DNA of 64,000 nt, taken from positions 148,818,196 through 148,882,195 of the forward strand of contig OY804577.1 in NCBI GenBank assembly GCA_963680875.1, in the 5' to 3' direction. Shown here piece by piece: positions 12,969-26,169 of the stretch (positions are counted from its first letter, which is position 1; every line of letters begins with the position of its first letter). The DNA is from Bathymodiolus brooksi. Lineage: Eukaryota; Mollusca; Bivalvia; Mytilida; Modiolidae. The translations under genes were made by a program, and so were the position numbers. The notes below the pieces were generated by a model. It did not search any database, was not told the DNA's origin, and saw only the letters and a program-made list of their open reading frames with translations.

Positions 12969-14972
12969 CCGTGTGATGTTTATTGTTTGTTTACTGGTGT
13001 CTAAGTGGTACTCTCAGTGTTAACATTCCGTGTGATATTTATTGTATGTTTCCTGGTGTCTAAGTGGTACTCTCAGTGTTAACATTTCGTGTGATATTTA
13101 TTGTATGTTTCCTGGTGTCTAAGTGGTACTCTCAGTGTTAACATTCCGTGTGATATTTATTGTATGTTTCCTGGTGTCGAAGTGGTACTCTCAGTGTTAG
13201 CATTCCGTGTGATATTTATTGTATGTTTCCTGGTTTCTAAATGGTACTCTCAGTGTTAACATTCCGTGTGATATTTATTGTATGTTTACTGGTGTCTAAC
13301 TGGTACTCTCAGTGTTAACATTCCGTGTGATATTTATTGTACGTTACCTGATGTCTAAGTGGTACTCTCAGTGTTAACATTCCGTGTGATATTTATTGTA
13401 TGTTTCCTGGTGTCTACGTGGTACTCTCAGTGTTAACATTCCATGTGATATTTATTGTATGTTTCCTGGTGTCGAAGTGGTACTCTCAGTGTTAACATTC
13501 CGTGTGATATTTATTGTATGTTTCCTGGTGTCTAAGTGGTACTCTCAGTGTTAGCATTCCGTGTGATATTTATTGTACGTTTCCTGGTGTCTAAGTGGTA
13601 CTCTCAGTGTTAACATTCCGTGTGATATTTATTGTATGTTTCCTGGTGTCTAAGTGGTACTCTCAGTGTTAACATTCCGTGTGATATTTATTGTACGTTT
13701 CTTGGTGTCTAAGTGGTACTCTCAGTGTTAACATTCCGTGTGATATTTATTGTATGTTTCCTGGTGTCTAAGTGGTACTCTCAGTGTTAACATTCCGTGT
13801 GATATTTATTGTATGTTTCCTGGTGTCTAAGTGGTACTCTCAGTGTTAACATTCCGTGTGATATTTATTGTATGTTTCCTGGTGTCTAAGTGGTACTCTC
13901 AGTGTTAACATTCCTTGTGATATTTATTGTATGTTTCCTGGTGTCTAAGTGGTACTCTCAGTGTTAACATTCCGTGTGATAATTATTGTATGTTTCCTGG
14001 TGTCTAAGTGGTACTCTCAGTGTTAACATTCCGTGTGATATTTATTGTATGTTTCCTGGTGTCTAAGTGGTACTCTCAGTGTTAACATTCCGTGTGATAT
14101 TTATTGTACGTTTCCTGGTGTCTAAGTGGTACTCTCAGTGTTAACATTCCATGTGATATTTATTGTATGTTTCCTGGTGTCGAAGTGGTACTCTCAGTGT
14201 TAACATTCCGTGTGATATTTATTGTATGTTTCCTGGTGTCTAAGTGGTACTCTCAGTGTTAACATTCCGTGTGATATTTATTGTATTTTTCCTGGTGTCT
14301 AAGTGGTACTCTCAGTGTTAACATTCCGTGTGATATTTATTGTATGTTTCCTGGTGTCTAAATGGTACTCTCAGTGTTAACATTCGTGTAATATTTATTG
14401 TATGTTTCCTGGTGTCTAAATGGTACTCTCAGTGTTAACATTCGTGTAATATTTATTGTATGTTTCCTGGTGTCTAAGTGGTACTCTCAGTGTTAACATT
14501 CCGTGTGATATTTATTGTATGTTTACTGGTGTCTAAGTGGTACTCTCAGTGTTAACATTCCGTGTGATATTTATTGTATGTTTACTTGTGTCTAAGTGGT
14601 ACACTCAGTGTTTACATTCCGTGTGATATTTATTGTATGTTTCCTGGTGTCTAAATGGTACTCTCATTGTTAACATTCCGTGTGATATTTATTGTATGTT
14701 TACTGGTGTCTAAGTGGTACTCTCAGTGTTAACATTCCGTGTGATATTTATTGTACGTTTCCTGGTGTCTAAGTGGTACTCTCAGTGTTAACATTCCGTG
14801 TGATATTTATTGTATGTTTACTGGTGTCTAAGTGGTACTCTCAGTATTAACATTCCGTGTGATATTTATTGTACGTTTCCTGGTGTCTAAGTGGTACTCT
14901 CAGTGTTAGCATTCCGTGTGATATTTATTGTATGTTTCCTGGTGTCTAAGTGGTACTCTCAGTGTTAACATT
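12969..14972. repeat. Left-block HOR unit U8, 34-mer lacking m11
   Basis: The U1 order is kept except that the G21T monomer m11 is missing; its A55G mark sits on the preceding monomer, as in U6. Sharing this fused m10/m11 state with U6 suggests that U6 and U8 descend from one variant unit. The m29 copy has ACTTGTG rather than ACTGGTG near 14584, and m34 carries A55G. Length is 2,004 bp. Confidence 0.9.
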
Positions 14973-15796
14973 CCGTGTGATGTTTATTGTTTGTTTACTG
15001 GTGTCTAAGTGGTACTCTCAGTGTTAACATTCCGTGTGATATTTATTGTATGTTTCCTGGTGTCTAAGTGGTACTCTCAGTGTTAACATTTCGTGTGATA
15101 TTTATTGTATGTTTCCTGGTGTCTAAGTGGTACTCTCAGTGTTAACATTCCGTGTGATATTTATTGTATGTTTCCTGGTGTCGAAGTGGTACTCTCAGTG
15201 TTAGCATTCCGTGTGATATTTATTGTATGTTTCCTGGTTTCTAAATGGTACTCTCAGTGTTAACATTCCGTGTGATATTTATTGTATGTTTACTGGTGTC
15301 TAACTGGTACTCTCAGTGTTAACATTCCGTGTGATATTTATTGTACGTTACCTGATGTCTAAGTGGTACTCTCAGTGTTAACATTCCGTGTGATATTTAT
15401 TGTATGTTTCCTGGTGTCTACGTGGTACTCTCAGTGTTAACATTCCGTGTGATATTTATTGTATGTTTCCTGGTGTCTAAGTGGTACTCTCAGTGTTAAC
15501 ATTCCGTGTGATATTTATTGTATTTTTCCTGGTGTCTAAGTGGTACTCTCAGTGTTAACATTCGTGTGATATTTATTGTATGTTTCCTGGTGTCTAAATG
15601 GTACTCTCAGTGTTAACATTCGTGTAATATTTATTGTATGTTTCCTGGTGTCTAAGTGGTACTCTCAGTGTTAACATTCCGTGTGATATTTATTGTATGT
15701 TTCCTGGTGTCTAAGTGGTACTCTCAGTGTTAACATTCCGTGTGATATTTATTGTATGTTTCCTGGTGTCTAAGTGGTACTCTCAGTGTTAACATT
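14973..15796. repeat. Left-block HOR unit U9, 14-mer
   Basis: Monomers m1-m8 are followed by consensus, G21T, a 58-bp G37A monomer, a 58-bp G7A monomer and two consensus copies, then the next m1 marker. This is the shortest left-block unit (824 bp) and most of m9-m35 is absent or condensed. Confidence 0.9.
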
Positions 15797-18700
15797 CCGT
15801 GTGATGTTTATTGTTTGTTTACTGGTGTCTAAGTGGTACTCTCAGTGTTAACATTCCGTGTGATATTTATTGTATGTTTCCTGGTGTCTAAGTGGTACTC
15901 TCAGTGTTAACATTTCGTGTGATATTTATTGTATGTTTCCTGGTGTCTAAGTGGTACTCTCAGTGTTAACATTCCGTGTGATATTTATTGTATGTTTCCT
16001 GGTGTCGAAGTGGTACTCTCAGTGTTAGCATTCCGTGTGATATTTATTGTATGTTTCCTGGTTTCTAAATGGTACTCTCAGTGTTAACATTCCGTGTGAT
16101 ATTTATTGTATGTTTACTGGTGTCTAACTGGTACTCTCAGTGTTAACATTCCGTGTGATATTTATTGTACGTTACCTGATGTCTAAGTGGTACTCTCAGT
16201 GTTAACATTCCGTGTGATATTTATTGTATGTTTCCTGGTGTCTACGTGGTACTCTCAGTGTTAACATTCCGTGTGATATTTATTGTATGTTTCCTGGTGT
16301 CTAAGTGGTACTCTCAGTGTTAACATTCCTTGTGATATTTATTGTATGTTTCCTGGTGTCTAAGTGGTACTCTCAGTGTTAACATTCCGTGTGATAATTA
16401 TTGTATGTTTCCTGGTGTCTAAGTGGTACTCTCAGTGTTAACATTCCATGTGATATTTATTGTATGTTTCTGGTGTCGAAGTGGTACTCTCAGTGTTAAC
16501 ATTCCGTGTGATATTTATTGTATGTTTCCTGGTGTCTAAGTGGTACTCTCAGTGTTAACATTCCGTGTGATATTTATTGTATTTTTCCTGGTGTCTAAGT
16601 GGTACTCTCAGTGTTAACATTCCGTGTGATATTTATTGTATGTTTCCTGGTGTCTAAATGGTACTCTCAGTGTTAACATTCGTGTAATATTTATTGTATG
16701 TTTCCTGGTGTCTAAGTGGTACTCTCAGTGTTAACATTCCGTGTGATATTTATTGTATGTTTCCTGGTGTCTAAGTGGTACTCTCAGTGTTAACATTCCG
16801 TGTGATATTTATTGTACGTTTACTGGTGTCTAAGTGGTACTCTCAGTGTTAACATTCCGTGTGATATTTATTGTACGTTTCCTGGTGTCTAAGTGGTACT
16901 CTCAGTGTTAACATTCCGTGTGATATTTATTGTATGTTTACTGGTTTCTAAATGGTACTTTCAGTGCTAACATTCCGTGTGATATTTATTGTACGTTTCC
17001 TGGTGTCTAAGTGGTACTCTCAGTGTTAACATTCCGTGTGATATTTATTGTATGTTTCCTGGTGTCTACGTGGTACTCTCAGTGTTAACATTCCGTGTGA
17101 TATTTATTGTATGTTTCCTGGTGTCTAAGTGGTACTCTCAGTGTTAACATTCCGTGTGATATTTATTGTCTGTTTCCTGGTGTCTAAGTGGTACTCTCAG
17201 TGTTAACATTCCGTGTGATAATTATTGTATGTTTCCTGGTGTCTAAGTGGTACTCTCAGTGTTAACATTCCGTGTGATATTTATTGTATGTTTCCTGGTG
17301 TCTAAGTGGTACTCTCAGTGTTAACATTCCGTGTGATATTTATTGTATGTTTCCTGGTGTCTAAGTGGTACTCTCAGTGTTAACATTCCGTGTGATATTT
17401 ATTGTACGTTTCCTGGTGTCTAAGTGGTACTCTCAGTGTTAACATTCCATGTGATATTTATTGTATGTTTCCTGGTGTCGAAGTGGTACTCTCAGTGTTA
17501 ACATTCCGTGTGATATTTATTGTATGTTTCCTGGTGTCTAAGTGGTACTCTCAGTGTTAACATTCCGTGTGATATTTATTGTATTTTTCCTGGTGTCTAA
17601 GTGGTACTCTCAGTGTTAGCATTCCGTGTGATATTTATTGTACGTTTCCTGGTGTCTAAGTGGTACTCTCAGTGTTAACATTCCGTGTGATATTTATTGT
17701 ATGTTTCCTGGTGTCTAAGTGGTACTCTCAGTGTTAACATTCCGTGTGATATTTATTGTACGTTTCTTGGTGTCTAAGTGGTACTCTCAGTGTTAACATT
17801 CCGTGTGATATTTATTGTATGTTTCCTGGTGTCTAAGTGGTACTCTCAGTGTTAACATTCCGTGTGATATTTATTGTATGTTTCCTGGTGTCTAAGTGGT
17901 ACTCTCAGTGTTAACATTCCGTGTGATATTTATTGTATGTTTCCTGGTGTCTAAGTGGTACTCTCAGTGTTAACATTCCTTGTGATATTTATTGTATGTT
18001 TCCTGGTGTCTAAGTGGTACTCTCAGTGTTAACATTCCGTGTGATAATTATTGTATGTTTCCTGGTGTCTAAGTGGTACTCTCAGTGTTAACATTCCGTG
18101 TGATATTTATTGTATGTTTCCTGGTGTCTAAGTGGTACTCTCAGTGTTAACATTCCGTGTGATATTTATTGTACGTTTCCTGGTGTCTAAGTGGTACTCT
18201 CAGTGTTAACATTCCATGTGATATTTATTGTATGTTTCCTGGTGTCGAAGTGGTACTCTCAGTGTTAACATTCCGTGTGATATTTATTGTATGTTTCCTG
18301 GTGTCTAAGTGGTACTCTCAGTGTTAACATTCCGTGTGATATTTATTGTATTTTTCCTGGTGTCTAAGTGGTACTCTCAGTGTTAACATTCCGTGTGATA
18401 TTTATTGTATGTTTCCTGGTGTCTAAATGGTACTCTCAGTGTTAACATTCGTGTAATATTTATTGTATGTTTCCTGGTGTCTAAATGGTACTCTCAGTGT
18501 TAACATTCGTGTAATATTTATTGTATGTTTCCTGGTGTCTAAGTGGTACTCTCAGTGTTAACATTCCGTGTGATATTTATTGTATGTTTACTGGTGTCTA
18601 AGTGGTACTCTCAGTGTTAACATTCCGTGTGATATTTATTGTATGTTTACTGGTGTCTAAGTGGTACACTCAGTGTTTACATTCCGTGTGATATTTATTG

Positions 18701-19037
18701 TATGTTTCCTGGTGTCTAAATGGTACTCTCATTGTTAACATTCCGTGTGATATTTATTGTATGTTTACTGGTGTCTAAGTGGTACTCTCAGTGTTAACAT
18801 TCCGTGTGATATTTATTGTACGTTTCCTGGTGTCTAAGTGGTACTCTCAGTGTTAACATTCCGTGTGATATTTATTGTATGTTTACTGGTGTCTAAGTGG
18901 TACTCTCAGTATTAACATTCCGTGTGATATTTATTGTACGTTTCCTGGTGTCTAAGTGGTACTCTCAGTGTTAACATTCCGTGTGATATTTATTGTATGT
19001 TTCCTGGTGTCTAAGTGGTACTCTCAGTGTTAACATT
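15797..19037. repeat. Left-block composite unit U10, 55-mer
   Basis: The m1-m8 head is followed by a rearranged series and then a normal m9-m35 tail. The rearranged series includes a 58-bp G3A+T34G monomer (GTTTCTGG near 16467), a T20C+C25A monomer, a monomer with C45T+T52C near 16957, and the A19C monomer near 17168. The last two markers recur 5,777 bp downstream in U12. The unit looks like a fusion of a truncated unit with a second, nearly complete one. Confidence 0.85.
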
Positions 19038-21454
19038 CCGTGTGATGTTTATTGTTTGTTTACTGGTGTCTAAGTGGTACTCTCAGTGTTAACATTCCGT
19101 GTGATATTTATTGTATGTTTCCTGGTGTCTAAGTGGTACTCTCAGTGTTAACATTTCGTGTGATATTTATTGTATGTTTCCTGGTGTCTAAGTGGTACTC
19201 TCAGTGTTAACATTCCGTGTGATATTTATTGTATGTTTCCTGGTTTCGAAGTGGTACTCTCAGTGTTAGCATTCCGTGTGATATTTATTGTATGTTTCCT
19301 GGTTTCTAAATGGTACTCTCAGTGTTAACATTCCGTGTGATATTTATTGTACGTTACCTGATGTCTAAGTGGTACTCTCAGTGTTAACATTCCGTGTGAT
19401 ATTTATTGTATGTTTCCTGGTGTCTACGTGGTACTCTCAGTGTTAACATTCCGTGTGATATTTATTGTATGTTTCCTGGTGTCTAAGTGGTACTCTCAGT
19501 GTTAACATTCCTTGTGATATTTATTGTATGTTTCCTGGTGTCTAAGTGGTACTCTCAGTGTTAACATTCCGTGTGATAATTATTGTATGTTTCCTGGTGT
19601 CTAAGTGGTACTCTCAGTGTTAACATTCCGTGTGATATTTATTGTATGTTTCCTGGTGTCTAAGTGGTACTCTCAGTGTTAACATTCCGTGTGATATTTA
19701 TTGTACGTTTCCTGGTGTCTAAGTGGTACTCTCAGTGTTAACATTCCATGTGATATTTATTGTATGTTTCCTGGTGTCGAAGTGGTACTCTCAGTGTTAA
19801 CATTCCGTGTGATATTTATTGTATGTTTACTGGTGTCTAAGTGGTACTCTCAGTGTTAACATTCCGTGTGATATTTATTGTATTTTTCCTGGTGTCTAAG
19901 TGGTACTCTCAGTGTTAACATTCCGTGTGATATTTATTGTATGTTTCCTGGTGTCTAAGTGGTACTCTCAGTGTTAACATTCCGTGTGATATTTATTGTA
20001 TTTTTCCTGGTGTCTAAGTGGTACTCTCAGTGTTAGCATTCCGTGTGATATTTATTGTACGTTTCCTGGTGTCTAAGTGGTACTCTCAGTGTTAACATTC
20101 CGTGTGATATTTATTGTATGTTTCCTGGTGTCTAAGTGGTACTCTCAGTGTTAACATTCCGTGTGATATTTATTGTACGTTTCTTGGTGTCTAAGTGGTA
20201 CTCTCAGTGTTAACATTCCGTGTGATATTTATTGTATGTTTCCTGGTGTCTAAGTGGTACTCTCAGTGTTAACATTCCGTGTGATATTTATTGTATGTTT
20301 CCTGGTGTCTAAGTGGTACTCTCAGTGTTAACATTCCGTGTGATATTTATTGTATGTTTCCTGGTGTCTAAGTGGTACTCTCAGTGTTAACATTCCTTGT
20401 GATATTTATTGTATGTTTCCTGGTGTCTAAGTGGTACTCTCAGTGTTAACATTCCGTGTGATAATTATTGTATGTTTCCTGGTGTCTAAGTGGTACTCTC
20501 AGTGTTAACATTCCGTGTGATATTTATTGTATGTTTCCTGGTGTCTAAGTGGTACTCTCAGTGTTAACATTCCGTGTGATATTTATTGTACGTTTCCTGG
20601 TGTCTAAGTGGTACTCTCAGTGTTAACATTCCATGTGATATTTATTGTATGTTTCCTGGTGTCGAAGTGGTACTCTCAGTGTTAACATTCCGTGTGATAT
20701 TTATTGTATGTTTCCTGGTGTCTAAGTGGTACTCTCAGTGTTAACATTCCGTGTGATATTTATTGTATTTTTCCTGGTGTCTAAGTGGTACTCTCAGTGT
20801 TAACATTCCGTGTGATATTTATTGTATGTTTCCTGGTGTCTAAATGGTACTCTCAGTGTTAACATTCGTGTAATATTTATTGTATGTTTCCTGGTGTCTA
20901 AATGGTACTCTCAGTGTTAACATTCGTGTAATATTTATTGTATGTTTCCTGGTGTCTAAGTGGTACTCTCAGTGTTAACATTCCGTGTGATATTTATTGT
21001 ATGTTTACTGGTGTCTAAGTGGTACTCTCAGTGTTAACATTCCGTGTGATATTTATTGTATGTTTACTGGTGTCTAAGTGGTACACTCAGTGTTTACATT
21101 CCGTGTGATATTTATTGTATGTTTCCTGGTGTCTAAATGGTACTCTCATTGTTAACATTCCGTGTGATATTTATTGTATGTTTACTGGTGTCTAAGTGGT
21201 ACTCTCAGTGTTAACATTCCGTGTGATATTTATTGTACGTTTCCTGGTGTCTAAGTGGTACTCTCAGTGTTAACATTCCGTGTGATATTTATTGTATGTT
21301 TACTGGTGTCTAAGTGGTACTCTCAGTATTAACATTCCGTGTGATATTTATTGTACGTTTCCTGGTGTCTAAGTGGTACTCTCAGTGTTAACATTCCGTG
21401 TGATATTTATTGTATGTTTCCTGGTGTCTAAGTGGTACTCTCAGTGTTAACATT
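19038..21454. repeat. Left-block composite unit U11, 41-mer
   Basis: The unit begins m1-m5, m7, m8 (m6 is missing; m4 has TTTCGAAG) and then a G3T, T11A, consensus, T20C, G3A+T34G series resembling m18-m22. It then returns to a G21T+A55G monomer and runs m12-m35. The m18-m24-like segment is therefore present twice in one unit. Length is 2,417 bp. Confidence 0.86.
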
Positions 21455-23813
21455 CCGTGTGATGTTTATTGTTTGTTTACTGGTGTCTAAGTGGTACTCT
21501 CAGTGTTAACATTCCGTGTGATATTTATTGTATGTTTCCTGGTGTCTAAGTGGTACTCTCAGTGTTAACATTTCGTGTGATATTTATTGTATGTTTCCTG
21601 GTGTCTAAGTGGTACTCTCAGTGTTAACATTCCGTGTGATATTTATTGTATGTTTCCTGGTGTCGAAGTGGTACTCTCAGTGTTAGCATTCCGTGTGATA
21701 TTTATTGTATGTTTCCTGGTTTCTAAATGGTACTCTCAGTGTTAACATTCCGTGTGATATTTATTGTACGTTACCTGATGTCTAAGTGGTACTCTCAGTG
21801 TTAACATTCCGTGTGATATTTATTGTATGTTTCCTGGTGTCTACGTGGTACTCTCAGTGTTAACATTCCGTGTGATATTTATTGTATGTTTCCTGGTGTC
21901 TAAGTGGTACTCTCAGTGTTAACATTCCTTGTGATATTTATTGTATGTTTCCTGGTGTCTAAGTGGTACTCTCAGTGTTAACATTCCGTGTGATAATTAT
22001 TGTATGTTTCCTGGTGTCTAAGTGGTACTCTCAGTGTTAACATTCCGTGTGATATTTATTGTATGTTTCCTGGTGTCTAAGTGGTACTCTCAGTGTTAAC
22101 ATTCCGTGTGATATTTATTGTACGTTTCCTGGTGTCTAAGTGGTACTCTCAGTGTTAACATTCCATGTGATATTTATTGTATGTTTCCTGGTGTCGAAGT
22201 GGTACTCTCAGTGTTAACATTCCGTGTGATATTTATTGTATGTTTCCTGGTGTCTAAGTGGTACTCTCAGTGTTAACATTCCGTGTGATATTTATTGTAT
22301 TTTTCCTGGTGTCTAAGTGGTACTCTCAGTGTTAACATTCCGTGTGATATTTATTGTATGTTTCCTGGTGTCTAAGTGGTACTCTCAGTGTTAACATTCC
22401 GTGTGATATTTATTGTATGTTTCCTGGTGTCTAAATGGTACTCTCAGTGTTAACATTCGTGTAATATTTATTGTATGTTTCCTGGTGTCTAAGTGGTACT
22501 CTCAGTGTTAACATTCCGTGTGATATTTATTGTATGTTTCCTGGTGTCTAAGTGGTACTCTCAGTGTTAACATTCCGTGTGATATTTATTGTATGTTTCC
22601 TGGTGTCTAAGTGGTACTCTCAGTGTTAACATTCCGTGTGATATTTATTGTACGTTTCCTGGTGTCTAAGTGGTACTCTCAGTGTTAACATTCCGTGTGA
22701 TATTTATTGTATGTTTACTGGTGTCTAAGTGGTACTTTCAGTGCTAACATTCCGTGTGATATTTATTGTACGTTTCCTGGTGTCTAAGTGGTACTCTCAG
22801 TGTTAACATTCCGTGTGATATTTATTGTATGTTTCCTGGTGTCTACGTGGTACTCTCAGTGTTAATATTCCGTGTGATATTTATTGTATGTTTCCTGGTG
22901 TCTAAGTGGTACTCTCAGTGTTAACATTCCGTGTGATATTTATTGTCTGTTTCCTGGTGTCTAAGTGGTACTCTCAGTGTTAACATTCCGTGTGATAATT
23001 ATTGTATGTTTCCTGGTGTCTAAGTGGTACTCTCAGTGTTAACATTCCGTGTGATATTTATTGTATGTTTCCTGGTGTCTAAGTGGTACTCTCAGTGTTA
23101 ACATTCCGTGTGATATTTATTGTATGTTTCCTGGTGTCTAAGTGGTACTCTCAGTGTTAACATTCCGTGTGATATTTATTGTACGTTTCCTGGTGTCTAA
23201 GTGGTACTCTCAGTGTTAACATTCCATGTGATATTTATTGTATGTTTCCTGGTGTCGAAGTGGTACTCTCAGTGTTAACATTCCGTGTGATATTTATTGT
23301 ATGTTTCCTGGTGTCTAAGTGGTACTCTCAGTGTTAACATTCCGTGTGATATTTATTGTATTTTTCCTGGTGTCTAAGTGGTACTCTCAGTGTTAGCATT
23401 CCGTGTGATATTTATTGTACGTTTCCTGGTGTCTAAGTGGTACTCTCAGTGTTAACATTCCGTGTGATATTTATTGTATGTTTCCTGGTGTCTAAGTGGT
23501 ACTCTCAGTGTTAACATTCCGTGTGATATTTATTGTATGTTTTCTGGTGTCTAAGTGGTACTCTCAGTGTTAACATTCCGTGTGATATTTATTGTACGTT
23601 TCTTGGTGTCTAAGTGGTACTCTCAGTGTTAACATTCCGTGTGATATTTATTGTATGTTTCCTGGTGTCTAAGTGGTACTCTCAGTGTTAACATTCCGTG
23701 TGATATTTATTGTATGTTTCCTGGTGTCTAAGTGGTACTCTCAGTGTTAACATTCCGTGTGATATTTATTGTATGTTTCCTGGTGTCTAAATGGTACTCT
23801 CAGTGTTAACATT
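21455..23813. repeat. Left-block composite unit U12, last unit with the m1 marker
   Basis: The head m1-m5, m7, m8 lacks m6, as in U11. Next comes a series shared with U10, with C45T+T52C near 22734 and A19C near 22945, each 5,777 bp after its U10 counterpart. A monomer with C25T (GTTTTCTGG) near 23540 directly precedes the C26T monomer; this pair is rare to the left and common to the right, so the block boundary lies here. The right end is set where left-block order stops and is approximate. Confidence 0.82.
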
Positions 23814-26169
23814 CCGTGTGATATTTATTGTATGTTTACTGGTGTCTAAGTGGTACTCTCAGTGTTAACATTCCGTGTGATATTTATTGTATGTTTCCTG
23901 GTGTCTAAGTGGTACTCTCAGTGTTAACATTCCGTGTGATATTTATTGTATGTTTCCTGGTGTCTAAGTGGTACTCTCAGTGTTAACATTCCGTGTGATA
24001 TTTATTGTATGTTTCCTGGTGTCTAAGTGGTACTCTCAGTGTTAACATTCCGTGTGATATTTATTGTATGTTTCCTGGTGTCTACGTGGTACTCTCAGTG
24101 TTAACATTCGTGTGATATTTATTGTATGTTTCCTGGTGTCTATGTGGTACTCTCAGTGTTAACATTCCGTGTGATATTTATTGTATGTTTCCTGGTGTCT
24201 AAGTGGTACTCTCAGTGTTAACATTCCGTGTAATATTTATTGTATGTTTCCTGGTGTCTACGTGGTACTCTCAGTGTTAACATTCGTGTGATATTTATTG
24301 TATGTTTCCTGGTGTCTAAGTGGTACTCTCATTGCTAACATTCCGTGTGATATTTATTGTATGTTTCATGGTGTCTAAGTGGTACTCTCAGTGTTAACAT
24401 TCGTGTGATATTTATTGTATGTTTACTGGTGTCTAAGTGGTACTCTCAGTGTTAACATTCCGTGTGATATTTATTGTATGTTTACTGGTGTCTAAGTGGT
24501 ACACTCAGTGTTTACATTCCGTGTGATATTTATTGTATGTTTCCTGGTGTCTATATGGTACTCTCATTGTTAACATTCCGTGTGGTATTTATTGTACGTT
24601 TCCTGGTGTCTAAGTGGTACTCTCAGTGTTAACATTCCGTGTGATATTTATTGTATGTTTACTGGTGTCTAAGTGGTACTCTCAGTATTAACATTCCGTG
24701 TGATATTTATTGTACGTTTCCTGGTGTCTAAGTGGTACTCTCAGTGTTAACATTCCGTGTGATATTTATTGTATGTTTCCTGGTGTCTAAGTGGTACTCT
24801 CAGTGTTAACATTCCGTGTGATATTTATTGTATGTTTCCTGGTGTCTAAGTGGTACTCTCAGTGTTAACATTCCGTGTGATATTTATTGTATGTTTCCTG
24901 GTGTCTAAGTGGTACTCTCAGTGTTAACATTCCGTGTGATATTTATTGTACGTTTCCTGGTGTCTAAGTGGTACTCTCAGTGTTAACATTCCGTGTGATA
25001 TTTATTGTATGTTTCCTGGTGTCTAAGTGGTACTCTCAGTGTTAACATTCCGTGTGATATTTATTGTATGTTTTCTGGTGTCTAAGTGGTACTCTCAGTG
25101 TTAACATTCCGTGTGATATTTATTGTACGTTTCTTGGTGTCTAAGTGGTACTCTCAGTGTTAACATTCCGTGTGATATTTATTGTATGTTTCCTGCTGTC
25201 TACGTGGTACTCTCAGTGTTAACATTCCGTGTGATATTTATTGTATGTTTCCTGGTGTCTAAGTGGTACTCTCAGTGTTAACATTCCGTGTGATATTTAT
25301 TGTATGTTTCCTTGTGTCTAAGTGGTACTCTCAGTGTTAACATTCCGTGTGATAATTAATGTATGTTTCCTGGTGTCTAAGTGGTACTCTCAGTGTTAAC
25401 ATTCCGTGTGATATTTATTGTATGTTTCCTGGTGTCTAAGTGGTACTCTCAGTGTTAACATTCCGTGTGATATTTATTGTATGTTTCCTGGTGTCTAAGT
25501 GGTACTCTCAGTGTTAACATTCCGTGTGATATTTATTGTACGTTTCCTGGTGTCTAAGTGGTACTCTCAGTGTTAACATTCCATGTGATATTTATTGTAT
25601 GTTTCCTGGTGTCGAAGTGGTACTCTCAGTGTTAACATTCCGTGTGATATTTATTGTATGTTTCCTGGTGTCTAAGTGGTACTCTCAGTGTTAACATTCC
25701 GTGTGATATTTATTGTATTTTTCCTGGTGTCTATGTGGTACTCTCAGTGTTAACATTCCGTGTGATATTTATTGTATGTTTCCTGGTGTCTAAGTGGTAC
25801 TCTCAGTGTTAACATTCGTGTAATATTTATTGTATGTTTCCTGGTGTCTAAGTGGTACTCTCAGTGTTAACATTCCGTGTGATATTTATTGTATGTTTCC
25901 TGGTGTCTAAGTGGTACTCTCAGTGTTAACATTCCGTGTGATGTTTATTGTACGTTTACTGGTGTCTAAGTGGTACTCTCAGTGTTAACATTCCGTGTGA
26001 TATTTATTGTACGTTTCCTGGTGTCTAAGTGGTACTCTCAGTGTTAGCATTCCGTGTGATATTTATTGTATGCTTACTGGTGTCTAAGTGGTACTTTCAG
26101 TGCTAACATTCCGTCTGATATTTATTGTACGCTTCCTGGTGTCTAAGTGGTACTCTCAGTGTTAACATT
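23814..26169. repeat. Transition zone between left block and block N
   Basis: The zone is all satellite, with no clean HOR. It keeps fragments of the left order: T44A+A54T, then G49T, then G51A around 24480-24690; T11A near 25350; G3A+T34G near 25582; G21T near 25714; A10G near 25943; and C45T+T52C near 26094. Several singletons appear, such as A36T, GATAATTAATG and GTGGTATTTATTG. A higher share of private changes than in neighbouring blocks suggests less recent homogenisation. Confidence 0.8.
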
